From NCBI RefSeq assembly GCF_000143415.4, contig NW_003314324.1:140655-204654 (forward strand): a stretch of 64,000 bases of DNA, read 5' to 3'. The notes below the pieces were generated by a model. The model made no database searches, had not been told where the DNA came from, and saw only the letters and a program-made list of their open reading frames with translations. The stretch is from Selaginella moellendorffii. Its lineage: Eukaryota > Streptophyta > Lycopodiopsida > Selaginellales > Selaginellaceae. Positions 32,917-45,414 of this stretch are shown in pieces. A program made the translations under genes and the position numbers. How positions within the stretch are numbered: the stretch's first letter is position 1; every line of letters starts with the position of its first letter.

Positions 32917-35440
32917 CCGAGTGGGTACACATTTGGGTGTAAAGGTTTCACATTTGTTCCTTAGGTATGGATTTTGGTTACCTTTTTGTACCATATTGAG
33001 TGAGCTTGCTCTTGGGCTCATAAGATGGACTGAGATGTTCCGTTTGCACAAGAAAACGAGCGCTTAGACATGAGCGCTTGGGCTCGTGAGTGAGGTGCAT
33101 TAGCAACTCAAGGTTTCACTTTGAGTTGGCAGGATTAATATTAGCCTATCAGTGGTTCCATGAGTTATTCCATGTACCGTGGGTGAAAGTAAACCTTTTT
33201 TGGGTTTGCTATGAGTGGCAAATAGGCTAATCTATATCTGTTTAACATTGCACTAGTAGATCCTTCCTAAACATGATTACAAGTGGACCAATCAAGATTG
33301 TAGGGATTAGTCTATTAGTTCAAGTAGTCATTACTGTGCTCTCTCATAAACTTTTCTTGGATGGGACTAAAGGCAATGCAAATGCAAGCTTGAGGTTTGG
33401 TCAAAGATGAAATTGAAAAGAGAGTTGTTAGAGATGAAGGATCAAACATAAAATCATTTTCTCTTCTTGGAAAGATGATTTGCAATGAGGTGTTAACTCA
33501 TTGCTCATGTTCATCTTATGCAATCAAGAGTCCCTATCTTGAATTAGGTATGATGGTTTTATTAATGATGAGTTATGGGATGGATAATGGTGAAGTGCTA
33601 AACCATTTTGTTTAGGCTTGCTATTGAAGACTTGGCTTATAATGCTCAATTCTTTTTGGGGAACCTTACTATTATTCCTTAAGTAGTTTGGTGTTGGATT
33701 AGTTTTGAGTTTGGTCGGAAAGAGAGTGGCATGAGCTTGTCAGTGTTGTGAACAAAAGTTAGTAGTGTTGGGTGTTGTAAATCTTTATTGGTGAAGTGTA
33801 ACATTTATGTTGCATTTTGTCAAATTAAGTTAGCACTTGATACTCACATAAAATTTTAAAGTAATAATGTGGGCTTGCTCATTGTGTTGTTCAATTAATG
33901 ATTAAGTCATTGTGAACTTATATCATGTCCATGTGATAATGAGCAATAAGTTTACGAAGTTGCTTGGTTATTCGATGATTAACCCCAAAGTGGTTGATGG
34001 TGAGATTAATCTACTTACATGTAGTAGCATTGTAGTAATTTTGACTAGATTCTCAATGATGATCCATTATGCTAAACTTAAGTTAGTACTTTGTTTCTTT
34101 GAGGGTTGCTTATTGAGGTGTTAGAAAAGGGTTGTAACATTCATTTGCTATAACTCGTCAGTTGATCCGTTGGCACTTGAAGTAGATTGTTGGATGGAAA
34201 AAATATGTAGCTAAAGCATTAATTTTGCTAGCACCTGTGCTAGTGGAGATGATATAGTTATGTCGAGTGATGAGGAATTTTCCTTAGATCTTGATTTTCT
34301 ATGTCATTTTTTCTTATTGGATCTTGAAAGTGGTTGAAGAAGAGTGTTAGTGCAATGTGGATATCCAAAGAAATAGTTTTCGTGATCAAGCTTTAGATGT
34401 TCATTTTCCATTTTGCGGATGTCAATGTGTCGCGAATGTGACTTCAGGTATCGAAAGTTACCTGTCGGCTAGTCCTTTCGGATATTCTTACCTTACTGCC
34501 ACGACGGCAGGAGGTCGGTATTGCTGGACCCTTTATCAGTCCCTCTTGTGCTAGTGGAGTTAACTGGGCATTTCGAGTGTACTTAGACCGAACGAGCATA
34601 AGGACGGAATTCCTGTGTTATTAGCTAAGCATACTTAGCCCGGTAAGGAGTTCCCGTCTCGTTTTGTCTTGCACTTGCTAGTGACAAGAACCCTCGCGAC
34701 ATTGAGCTTGGTCCCTCAATATCGCTAAATGATAGCTTACCGTGTCTGCCAAACACCCTCGCTATCATGCCCTTTGTGTTAGTCTCATTTCGGTCCCAAA
34801 TGCTATTTATGGAAAGTGTCCAGATTTGTTCATTTGGCATATCTACGGAATGTAGAGATCGGCCTGAACACAATGGTGTTCGTCCCGTGTCCAAATTCGC
34901 AATCTAAGGACATTCCATATTTAGTAAGTTTCGAGCTTGTCCTAGAGACTAACTCCTGATACTAAGGGAGGCTTGGGGTGAAAGCCCAAAGCGTGTGTTC
35001 CTCAAGGGGGGGGGGGCTATGGGGGGTTCCAAATGTATAGTAGGGATAGTGGGTAGGTCGGGCATGGCCGACCAACCTGAGGCATAGTCTAGCTCCCGCT
35101 TGCGTGCCTGTCCTTGTTCTGCGTCCGGCTTGGGTCTAAGCCCAAGTTCCATTCCATGCTAGCTGGTGGAGTACCCATATTCTCACGTTAGGCCACCGGT
35201 ATGCCGAAATAGCGCCAGACTCCGTTTGGCTCCATTTTGCGTGCTGGTCCTGGCATTGGGATGCTGGTTGCTCTAGGACTGTTCCAAGTTGCTCCGGGCC
35301 CCTGTCCCTTCGCTCCTTGGGCTATATGCTCGGGAGTTGCTCTGTGGTCCGGTTCCATCACTCCTTGGCATCACGCTTGGGAGTTTGGCACCGTTCCTTC
35401 GTTCAGTGGCCCAAGGCCCTGAACCTCAGGTTCCTGTGGA

Positions 35441-35489
35441 CACGTGGCATGGACACGTGGCATGTGACACGTGGCATCTGTCACGTGGC
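35441..35489 (+). promoter_or_regulatory. Cluster of four G-box/ABRE-like CACGTGG motifs
   Basis: CACGTGG starts at 35441, 35454, 35468 and 35482, with spacing of 13-14 bp. Three copies extend to GACACGTGGCAT. In plants this is the core bound by bZIP (ABF) and bHLH factors. It lies in the likely promoter part of the LTR. The related LTRs at about 31058 and 46439 keep weaker versions. Confidence 0.75.
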
Positions 35490-35520
35490 ACAAAGAGGGT
35501 TTAGGTTCCGCTTCGTGGTG

Positions 35521-35549
35521 TTATCCTATGGTAAATCACCATAGGATAA
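35521..35549 (+). repeat. Hairpin near LARD-B LTR end
   Basis: TTATCCTATGGT and ACCATAGGATAA are perfect 12-bp arms around AAATC. The structure recurs in the other LARD-B LTRs (about 31128 and 46509, with small changes and at 41483). Confidence 0.85.
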
Positions 35550-35575
35550 AGGGTCAAAACCACGTGCGCTACATT

Positions 35576-35587
35576 TGGTATCAGAGA
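35576..35587 (+). promoter_or_regulatory. Young LARD-B primer binding site
   Basis: TGGTATCAGAGA starts two bases after the 5' LTR and matches the initiator Met-tRNA site at 11 of 12 bases. Confidence 0.8.
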
Positions 35588-38500
35588 ATGAGTCTCAGCG
35601 AGTACTATTCAATGAGATTGGGCAACTAGTCTCGTTGCATACGCAGAGATGAAAACGATGATCCGAGTGGGTACACGTTTGGGTGCTAAGACTTCGCATT
35701 CGTTCCTTGGGATAGGTTTTAGTTACCTTTTTGTTCCATATTATGTGAGCTTGCTCTTGGGCTCATAGGGTGGACTGAGTTGTTCCGGTTGCACGAGTTT
35801 GCGCTTGGGCTCGTGAGTGAGGCACATTAGCAACTCAAGGTTACACTTTGAGTTGGCAGGATTAATGTTAGCCTATCGGTGGATCCATGAGTTGTTCCAT
35901 GTACCATGGGTGAACGCAAACCTCCCTGGGTTTGCTAAGAGTGGCAAATAGGCTGGTCCGTAGCTGTTTAGCACGGCACTAGTGGATCCTTCCTAGGCAT
36001 GATTATAAGTGGATCAATCAAGACTATAGGGATTAGTCTATTGGTTCAAGTAATCATTGCCGTGCTCTCTCAGAAACTTTTCTTCGATTGAACTGAAGGC
36101 AGTGTGAAAGCAAGCTTGAGGTTTAGTCAAGATGAGGCCGGAAAGAGAGTCGTCAGGGACGAAGGATCAAATACGTAAATCATTTTCTCTTCTTGGAGAG
36201 ATGATCTGCAACAAGGTGTTAACTCATTGCTTGTGTTCACATCGTGCAATCAAGAGTCCCTATCTTGATGCATGTTGGAGATGGTGGTCTTACAATGGTG
36301 AGTTATGGGATGGATAGTGGTGAAACACTAAACCATTTTGTCTAGGCTCGCTATTGGAAGACTTGAGTTGCAATGCTCAATTCTTTTCCGGGGAACCTTG
36401 CTATTGCTCCTTGAGTAGCTTGGTGTTGGATTAGTGTTGAGTTTGGTCGGAAAGAGAGTGGCATGAGCTTGTCCGTGTTGTGAACAAAAGTTAGTGGTGT
36501 TGGGTGTCGTAAACCTCTATTGGTGGAGTGTGGCATTTATGTTGCATTTTGTCGAATCGAGTTGGCATTTGATATTCACATGAACGTTTGAAGTAATGAC
36601 ATAAGCCTTGCTCATTGCATTACTCAATTGATGATCAAGTCATTGTGATTTATATCATATCCATGTGATAATGAGCAATGTTTTTACGAAGTTGCTTGGA
36701 TAAATGATGATCAACCCCAAAGTGGTTGATGGAGAAGCTAGTCTACTTGCACGAAGTAGCATTGTAGTAGCTTTGACTGGATTCTCAATGGTGGTCCATT
36801 ATGCTAAGTTTAAGTTGGTACCTTGTTTCCTTGAGGGTTTGCCCATAAGGTGTTAGGAATGGGTTGTAGCATTCATTTGCTATAGCTCATCTGTTGATCT
36901 GTTAGCACTTGGAGTAGATTATTAGATGGAGAAGGTGTGAGGTTGATGCATTGACATCGCTAGCATTTGTGTTAGTGGAAGTGGCATTGTTGATTCGAGT
37001 GATGAGGAATTTTCCTTAGAGCTTGATTTTCCATGTCATTTTTCTTGTTAGTGTTTTGGCTTCACATTGGATCTTGAAGGTGGTTGAAGAAGAGTGTTAG
37101 TGCAATGTGGATATCCGATGATGTGGTCTTTGTGATCAAGCCTTGGATGCTCATTTTGCACTTTGCGGATGTCAGTGTTGGATATTGGAACAATGGGCAA
37201 AGATGTTCAATGCTTAAGCATATTATGGGTCATGAGAATTTGTGTTGAGGTGAATCTATGTGAAGTTGTTTGTAGGAAGAAGTTGTTTGAGTCGTGAAAG
37301 TTTGCATTCCTGGACTGAGAGTCATTCTTTCTCTAGGATGGAAAGTTTTCCACAAATTTTCTTAGGCTTTTTCAATGGCTGATCTATCGGTCACTTTGCT
37401 CGAAAACCATTCCGTTTTCGTAAGCCAGTACAAACTAGTGAAGGGGTTGAGTTGACTTCAGTTAACTTAGACCTTGATAGGTAGTTTGTATAATGCGGCC
37501 CGAAAGGGATGCTGACTTTTGAGGCTAAAACAATTGAGTTGGATAGAGTCTAGAGTTGATATCGAAAAGTGGCCGTTGCACTTTTCTCAGAAGGGTGACT
37601 CTTGTGCCTTTCTTTTGTAGCATTATGCTCGGTGGCAGGTTGCACCTTGCATTTTGTTTAGACTCTATGAGAGTAGTGAGCTCTCACTGATCTTGACTTG
37701 GTCTTGGTGGCTGCACCTTGGCTGAGGATGGTGATGTCCAACTTAGTTGTTTGAGGTTGAGATGTTGGTACCCGTACTATAGCTTTGTCTATGAGGAGGT
37801 TGTGTACCGATATGAGTCCATCTCATGGTCTTCACTTTAGTTTTGACTGAGTGTTGATCACATAGCTAGCCTCTTCAAGGCATGCTCAGAGCTATTGACT
37901 AAATGCATTAGTGAGCTTATTGCGGTTGAATTGGATTCGAGTGGTCATTTAGTTTGTACTTATCTATGAACTTTTATCTCGTACATGGGGTATTATGTTC
38001 ATGTTGGACAAGTATGTAACTCGATGACATGAGTTGGTGTTTGGGTCTTGTGAAGGCAAGTTGAGGAGTGATTGTTAGTTGCTTTGTGACTAGTGATTAC
38101 TTGTAGACTTCATCAAGGACCGTTGACACTTGCTTTGCTCAATGATGATTTAGCAGTGATGGGCTTGCTTTACCGGATGGTGTTGCGGAGGATCGTGTCG
38201 TTAGACTTGCATAGGTTTTCTATGTTAGTATATCGATTCTATCTCTGTCGATATCATTTGGTTACGTTTAGTCCGTGGTGTTGGATTTCATTGAGTCTTG
38301 GATGTGGTGATTCACTCTTTGATGAAATGTTATCTGTAACTGAGTATTGTTGAAGGATTGGTCTCGGATACTAAGTATAGTATCTTCGACTTTGGTTAGC
38401 TTGGTTGCTGGAAAGCTCCGAGTGGTGATTCACTCGTGCTTTCTTCTAGCTTTGTCCTGATGTTGATGGCATTGAAGTGATGCCTTGTCATTGATATTGT

Positions 38501-40092
38501 TGATATTGAGATCTGAGTGAAATGAGATATCCTTCCAAGGATTGATATGGAGTTTCATTAATCTTAATGAAGATAGTGTTGATGATTTGGATATGGCTTT
38601 ATGTTGTTGGCATTTGTGCATTTTGCTAGTTAACAACTCTGTTGACGTTCAAATGAACTGAGTGGCAAGTTGAGTTAGTTGTGCTTTAGACGAGATTATT
38701 TAGTAGGGGTTGAGCTTTGAGCTTTTCCTTGAAAAGTGATTTAGTCATGGACTATGCTAACTCTACAAGTGGGAGAGTTAGTGATCGATGTTGGAATATT
38801 TTGAATCCTTATGGGATTTTAGTTGAAATATATCAATCATTGATGATTCTTCTTGTGCTTGCTATGAAGTGAGTTACGTCTTGCTATAGATGGATTCATG
38901 GAAGATCATTTAGTGATCACTTGTTGAGCATAGCTCCATTGTGCTTAGCTTTTGGATTGATGCAGAAATGCTCTTCATTAGCTTTAGCATTATGAAGTTT
39001 GGCTTATGGATGTGTTGAGGAAGATATTATGAGTTGCATCACGATTTCTTCTTTCACATTGAAGTTAGCTTTTATGAGACTTGTGATCATTATTAGGCAA
39101 GACTTGGCTATAGGCTTCTTCGAGCTTTGGTTCTTTGAGTTTTATGCTCATTGTTCCATTTGTTAGAAGTTGTTGGGGAAGGCATTTTGGCTCATTAGCT
39201 TCGATGTTGAAGTTTGCTTTTGCATCTAGCAATCATTGGTGATAATTGACTATCATCTAAGATAGTTGATTATCCTTGTCAAGGGTTTTGCTTGATTATT
39301 GTTGGTATAGAATGATTTGCTGTTCTTCGGGATAGTCGATTCTTTCTTCGATGATGATTATGCATTTCTCTATTGATAGGATGATTGATGATCTTTTATG
39401 GTGGTTAGTTGTTCTCTTTGATGGCTTGTGGCTTTTCGCAATATCACATGTTCTTTGTGATTTGCTCTGGATTGGTCTCTTGGGTTTGAGACATCAGTAG
39501 GATGTTGCTAACACTTGCTTAGGCAACTTGAGTTCCTTGGTATTGTTGGCTGGGATCTATTCAGATTGGCTTTTGTGATAGTTAGCAGGCATGAGTGTTT
39601 GTTGGTCTTCCCACATTCATTCTCTTCTGTTGATTATTGCTCGAGTTAGTTTTGATAGATTTGGATGTTATTTCCTTTGGGTGATACATTCGTGAGCATT
39701 ATGCTTGTTAGTCAATGATACTTTGAGTTCTCTCTAGTAAGTTGTTGGCTTACTGTCTGCTATCTTCGGTAGTTCAGTTTTATCATTGCATTTACTTGAT
39801 GATATACTTGCTATTGAATTTTGTTGGATGGTGCATCCTATGTTTTCTAATGATAGTGATCTTGGTGGTTCCTATACTGTAATACTAGTTTATCGGATGA
39901 TAACTTACTTGGAATACTTTTGTGTTCTAATCTAAGCTTTATTCCCTGATAATTAAATCTCTAAACTATCATTGTCTATGACTTTGATATTGTCCATCTA
40001 TTGATCTTTGAGTTTGGGCCAGTAATGGGCAGACTGGCTTCGGCACTTCGTGTGCATGGTGAAATCTCTAGTCATGGGGTAGCTCGTGTCGA
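35588..40092 (+). other. Young LARD-B interior, non-coding
   Basis: About 4.5 kb of sequence without long frames or pol motifs. It is related along its length to 32917-34427 and 41541-44960 of the host copy. Confidence 0.75.
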
Positions 40093-40192
40093 NNNNNNNN
40101 NNNNNNNNNNNNNNNNNNNNNNNNNNNNNNNNNNNNNNNNNNNNNNNNNNNNNNNNNNNNNNNNNNNNNNNNNNNNNNNNNNNNNNNNNNNN
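40093..40192. other. Assembly gap (100 N)
   Basis: A run of exactly 100 N. The last 450 bp or so of the young LARD-B interior, with its purine tract, are missing here when compared with 44965-45414. Confidence 1.
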
Positions 40193-40195
40193 TGA

Positions 40196-40388
40196 CTGTG
40201 CTAGTGGAGATGATATAGTTATGTCGAGTGATGAGGAATTTTCCTTAGATCTTGATTTTCTATGTCATTTTTTCTTATTGGATCTTGAAAGTGGTTGAAG
40301 AAGAGTGTTAGTGCAATGTGGATATCCAAAGAAATAGTTTTCGTGATCAAGCTTTAGATGTTCATTTTCCATTTTGCGGATGTCAATG
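40196..40388 (+). repeat. Duplicate of the left flank of young LARD-B
   Basis: These 193 bp are identical by eye to 34235-34427, the host sequence before the 5' LTR. The expected interior end of the element is absent. Either the join across the gap is wrong or the right contig is a different allele. Confidence 0.85.
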
Positions 40389-41535
40389 TGTCGCGAATGT
40401 GACTTCAGGTATCGAAAGTTACCTGTCGGCTAGTCCTTTCGGATATTCTTACCTTACTGCCACGACGGCAGGAGGTCGGTATTGCTGGACCCTTTATCAG
40501 TCCCTCTTGTGCTAGTGGAGTTAACTGGGCATTTCGAGTGTACTTAGACCGGACGAGCATAAGGACGGAATTCCTACGTGTTATTAGCTAAGCATACTTA
40601 GCCCGGTAAGGAGTTCCCGTCTCGTTTTGTCTTGCACTTGCTAGTGACAAGAACCCTCGCGACATTGAGCTTGGTCCCTCAATATCGCTAAATGATAGCT
40701 TACCGTGTCTGCCAAACACCCTCGCTATCATGCCCTTTGTGTTAGTCTCATTTCGGTCCCAAATGCTATTTATGGAAAGTGTCCAGATTTGTTCATTTGG
40801 CATATCTACGGAATGTAGAGATCGGCCTGAACACAATGGTGTTCGTCCCGTGTCCAAATTCGCAATCTAAGGACATTCCATATTTAGTAAGTTTCGAGCT
40901 TGTCCTAGAGACTAACTCCTGATACTAAGGGAGGCTTGGGGTGAAAGCCCAAAGCGTGTGTTCCTCAAGGGGGGGGGGCTATGGGGGGTTCCAAATGTAT
41001 AGTAGGGATAGTGGGTAGGTCGGGCATGGCCGACCAACCTGAGGCATAGTCTAGCTCCCGCTTGCGTGCCTGTCCTTGTTCTGCGTCCGGCTTGGGTCTA
41101 AGCCCAAGTTCCATTCCATGCTAGCTGGTGGAGTACCCATATTCTCACGTTAGGCCACCGGTATGCCGAAATAGCGCCAGACTCCGTTTGGCTCCATTTT
41201 GCGTGCTGGTCCTGGCATTGGGATGCTGGTTGCTCTAGGACTGTTCCAAGTCGCTCCGGGCCCCTGTCCCTTCGCTCCTTGGGCTATATGCTCGGGAGTT
41301 GCTCCGTGGTCCGGTTCCATCACTCCTTGGCATCACGCTTGGGAGTTTGGCACCGTTCCTTCGTTCAGTGGCCCAAGGCCCTGAACCTCGGGTTCCTGTG
41401 GACACGTGGCATGGACACGTGGCATGTGACACGTGGCATCTGTCACGTGGCACAAAGAGGGTTTAGGTTCCGCTTCGTGGTGTTATCCTATGGTAAATCA
41501 CCATAGGATAAAGGGTCAAAACCACGTGCGCTACA
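40389..41535 (+). repeat. Young LARD-B 3' LTR or solo-LTR allele
   Basis: TGTCGCG...GCGCTACA followed by CAATG. With its identical left flank it has the exact shape of a solo LTR with target duplication. Confidence 0.85.
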
Positions 41536-42004
41536 CAATGTTAGATGTCAAAAATATAGGCAAAGATGTTTGATGCTTAAGCATGTTATTGAGTCATGAG
41601 AATTTGTGTTGAGGTGAATCTATGTAAAGTTGATGGTAAGAGGAAGTTGATTGAGTCTTGAAAGTTTGCATTCCTAGACTAAGAGTCATTCTTTCTCTAG
41701 GATAGAAAATTTTCCACAAATTTTTTTAGACTTTTCCAATGGTTGATTTGTTGATCATTTTGCTCAAAAACCATTCCATTTTCGTAAGTTAGTACAAACT
41801 AATGAAGGGGTTAGAGTTTATTTCAGTTAGTTTAGACATTAGTAAGTAATTTGTATGATGCACCCAAAAGGGATGATAACTTTTGGGGCTAAGGCCATTG
41901 AATTGGATAAAGTCTAGAGTTAATGTAGAAAAGTGGTTGTTGTGCTTTTTTTAGAAAGGTGACCCTTATACATTTCTTCTGTAGTATTGTGCTTGGTGGT
42001 AGGT

Positions 42005-42850
42005 GTAAGCAACTAAAGAGAACAACTTGATAGACGATCCATGGGGTTCAAATATAAAGGGAAAGGGCCCATAAATAAGAGTGCACCCCTTTTTCCAATC
42101 GGTTAAGGGTCTTAGGATATTTGGGGTTAAGTATCCTTAGGTTGGAATAGTACGACCTCCTAGGAAGTCCAAATTCAGGAGCTTACATTTGGTATCGAAG
42201 CAGGTCTCAGATTTAACTCTGTTGGTTGGCTAGGGGAATTACACCACATATTGATTGACATTTGGCTGGTCCAGTGGGCTCCCACTGGGCTCGACCCAAG
42301 GAGTCCGGTGCGAGAAAATAAGACGAGAAGTGAAATTTGGCTAGTCTAGTGGGCTCCCACTGGGCTCGACCCAAGGAGTCTGGCGCGAGCAAATAAGACG
42401 AGAAGTGAAATGAATTCCTCTACTCCACCGTTGCTCAGGGTTCCTCCAACAGCTAAGCAAGATCAACATTCCCATGCACTGCATCCCTGCGAGTTGGTCT
42501 CATGATCTTATCATTGGAGGACTTCCAAGCCTGTCGGGTATGTATCACTGTTTTTGTTTTAGCTTTGTAAATGTCCAATTTGCTCCCACTGGGCTCGACT
42601 TGAGGGGTAGGGTGTCAAGAGAGTGGGGTTCTTAGGAGGGCGTGAACTTGCAAAGAAGCGTGGTGGATTGTAAGCAACTAAAGAGAACGACTTGAAAGAT
42701 GGTCCATAGGGTTTAAATATAGAGGGAAAGGGCTTATGAATAAGAGTGCACCCCCTTTTTCAATCGGTTAAAGGTCTTGGGATATTTGGGGTTAAGTGTC
42801 CTTGGGTTTGAATAGTACTGGGCCGAGAAGTCCAAACTTAGGAGCTTATA
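42005..42850 (+). mobile_element. TRIM retrotransposon, complete
   Basis: LTRs of 183 bp (42005-42187) and 182 bp (42669-42850) start TGTAAGCAAC and end CTTACA or CTTATA. The target duplication is GTAGG (42000-42004 and 42851-42855). The primer site TGGTATCGAAGC (42190-42201) is related to the initiator Met-tRNA site. The 481-bp interior is non-coding and holds a near-exact tandem repeat of about 85 bp at 42265-42410. Two further copies lie at 14588-15253 and 16504-16683. Confidence 0.9.
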
Positions 42851-45401
42851 GTAGGTTGCACCTTGCATTTTGTTAAACTCTATAAGAGTAGTGAGCTCTC
42901 ATTGATCTTAATTTGGCCTTGGTGGACCTGTGCCTTGGCTGAAGATAGTGATGTCCAACTTAATTGTTTGCAGTTGAAATGTTGGTACCTATATTATAGC
43001 TTTGTTTATAAGGAGGTTGTGTACCAATATAAGTCTATCTCATGGTGTTCACTTTAATTTCGGCTAAGTGTTGATCATGTATAACTAGCCTCTTCAAGGC
43101 ATGCTTAGAGCTATTCGTTAAACGCATTAGTAAGCTTATTGTGGTTGATGGATTCAAGTGGTCATTTAGTTTATACTTGTCCATGAACCTTTATCTTGTA
43201 CCTGGGGTATTACGTTCATGTTGGCCAAGTAAATGACTCGATGGGGTCTTGTGAAGGCAAGTTGAGAAGTGATTGTTAGTTGCTTTGCAACTAATAATTA
43301 CTTGTAGATTTTTTTAGAAACTATTGACACTTGCTTCGCTCAATGATGATTTAGTAGTCATAAGCTTGTTTTACCAGATGGTGTTGCAAAGGATTGTATT
43401 GTTAGACTTACATGGTTTTTCCATGTTGGCATGTCGATTCCATCTTTATTGATATCATTCGTTACATTTAGTCCATAGTGTTGGATTACATTGAGTCTTG
43501 GACGTGGTGAATCACACATTGATGATGTGTTATTTGTAACTGAGTGTTGCTAGAGGATTAGTCTCGGATACTAAATATAATATTTTCGACTTTGGTTAGC
43601 TTGGTTGCTAAAGAGTTTTGAGTAGTGATTCACTCTCATTTTCTTTTAGCTTTGTTCTGGTGTTGATGGCATTGAAGTGATACTCTGTTGTTGACATTGT
43701 TGATATTGAGACTCAAGTGAAATGAGATGTCCTTCTATAGGATTGATATTGAATTTCATTAGCCTTGACGAAGATAGTGTTAATGATTTGGCTATGACTT
43801 TGTGTTATTGGCATTCATACATTTGCTAGCTAACAATTGTATTGACGCTCAAATAAACTGAGTGGCAAGTTAAGTGAATTGTGTTTTAGATGAGATTGTT
43901 TAGTAAGGGTTGAGCTTTGGCTTGTCCTTGAAAAGTGATTTAATCATGGACTATGCTAACTTTATGAGAGGAGAAGTTAATGATTAATATTGAAATATTT
44001 GAGTCCTTGTTGGATTTGAGTTGAAATATATTAATCATTAATAATTCTTCTTGTGCTTGTTATGAAGTGAGTTATGTCTTACTATAAAAAATGGATTCAT
44101 GGAGGATCATTTGGTGATCACTTGTTGAGCTTAGCTTCAAAATTCTTGGTTTTTAAATTGATGTAGACATGTTCTTCATTAGTTTTCGGATTATAAAGTT
44201 TGGTTTATAGATGTGTTGAGAAGGATATTATGAGTTATACCATGATTTCTCTTTAATCATTTTTAGGCAAGACTTGGCTATAGGCTTCTTTAAGCTTGAG
44301 TTTTTGTGCTCATTGTTCCATTTGTTAAAAATTGTTAGGAAAAGTTAGGTTTGAAATACTGGTAGGATGTTACTAACGCTTGCTTAAGCAACTCTGGTTC
44401 CTTAGTATTATTGACTAAGATCTATTCAAATTGATTAATATGATAGTTGGCATAAATGAGTGTTTGTTAGTCTTACCATATTCATTCTATTCTGTTGATT
44501 GTTGCTTGAGTTAGATTTGTTAGATTCGGATGTTATTTCTTTTTGGTAATACATTCACAAGCATTTTGCCTGCCAGTTGATGATAATTTATGTTCTTTGA
44601 GTTATCTTTGGTAAGTTGTTTGGCATACTATCTATAATTTTTGGTAATTAATCTTTATCATTATATTTTCTCGATGGTACACTTGCTATTGAATATTGTT
44701 CGATGGTGAATCCTATGTTTTCCAACTATAGTGATCTTGGTGGATCCTATATACTATAATTCTAGTTTATCGGATGATAACTTATTTGGAATACTTTTAT
44801 GTTCTAATCTAAGAATTATTCATTGATAATTAAGTCTCTAAGATATCATTTTGTATGACTTTGATATTGTCCATCTATTGATCTTTGAGTTTGGGCCAGT
44901 ATAGGCAAATTGGCTTTGGCACTTCATGTGCATGGTGAAATCTTTAGTTATGGGGTAGCTACTGTCGACTGGTCACATCACCTACCTTTTTGTCGATGTT
45001 CCTTATTCTGTTAAAAGAGCGTAACTATGTAAACAACTCTAACTGCCTATTTATAGTAGTCTATCTAAACCTTATTGATAGGTTTGGTTTCTTTGCTTAT
45101 GAGGGTTAGGGCCTCTAGCTTCTCTCTCTATGTCCCTACATGTAGGGGGTATCACACTTTTGTAAGTTAGGTGACACCCATAGTAGAAAGGGTGGTTAAC
45201 TCCATTGGTCATTTCCTTGTTGACGACGGTCGGAAGGTGTTTGAGTTGATAGTACATCCACATTAAATAAAGAGGTTCCCCTAACTCATTTAAGTTAGTA
45301 TATTTCTTATATAGTGTGATTATTGTGAACTTTTTCTAAAGTTATTTCCTTGCCGGTGGTCTAGACTCGAGTATGCATTGACAAAGATGTCGATCTTCCC
45401 T

Positions 45402-45414
45402 AAAGGGGGGAGAG
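45402..45414 (+). promoter_or_regulatory. Old LARD-B polypurine tract
   Basis: AAAGGGGGGAGAG lies directly before the 3' LTR, the plus-strand priming site of LTR elements. Confidence 0.8.

Larger units (their letters stand above)
34428..35573 (+). repeat. Young LARD-B 5' LTR
   Basis: TGTCGCGAATG...GCGCTACA, 1146 bp. It holds the shared core at about 34977-35045, four CACGTGG boxes at 35441-35489 and a hairpin at 35521-35549. Confidence 0.9.
34428..41535 (+). mobile_element. Young LARD-B nested in old LARD-B
   Basis: LTRs at 34428-35573 and 40389-41535 differ by only about six changes by eye, so it is recent. The target copy CAATG precedes 34428 and follows 41535. The interior from 35574 matches the interior of the host element, so this is self-nesting within one family. 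There is no coding capacity. The right part is uncertain because of the gap at 40093-40192 and a repeated flank after it. Confidence 0.85.
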
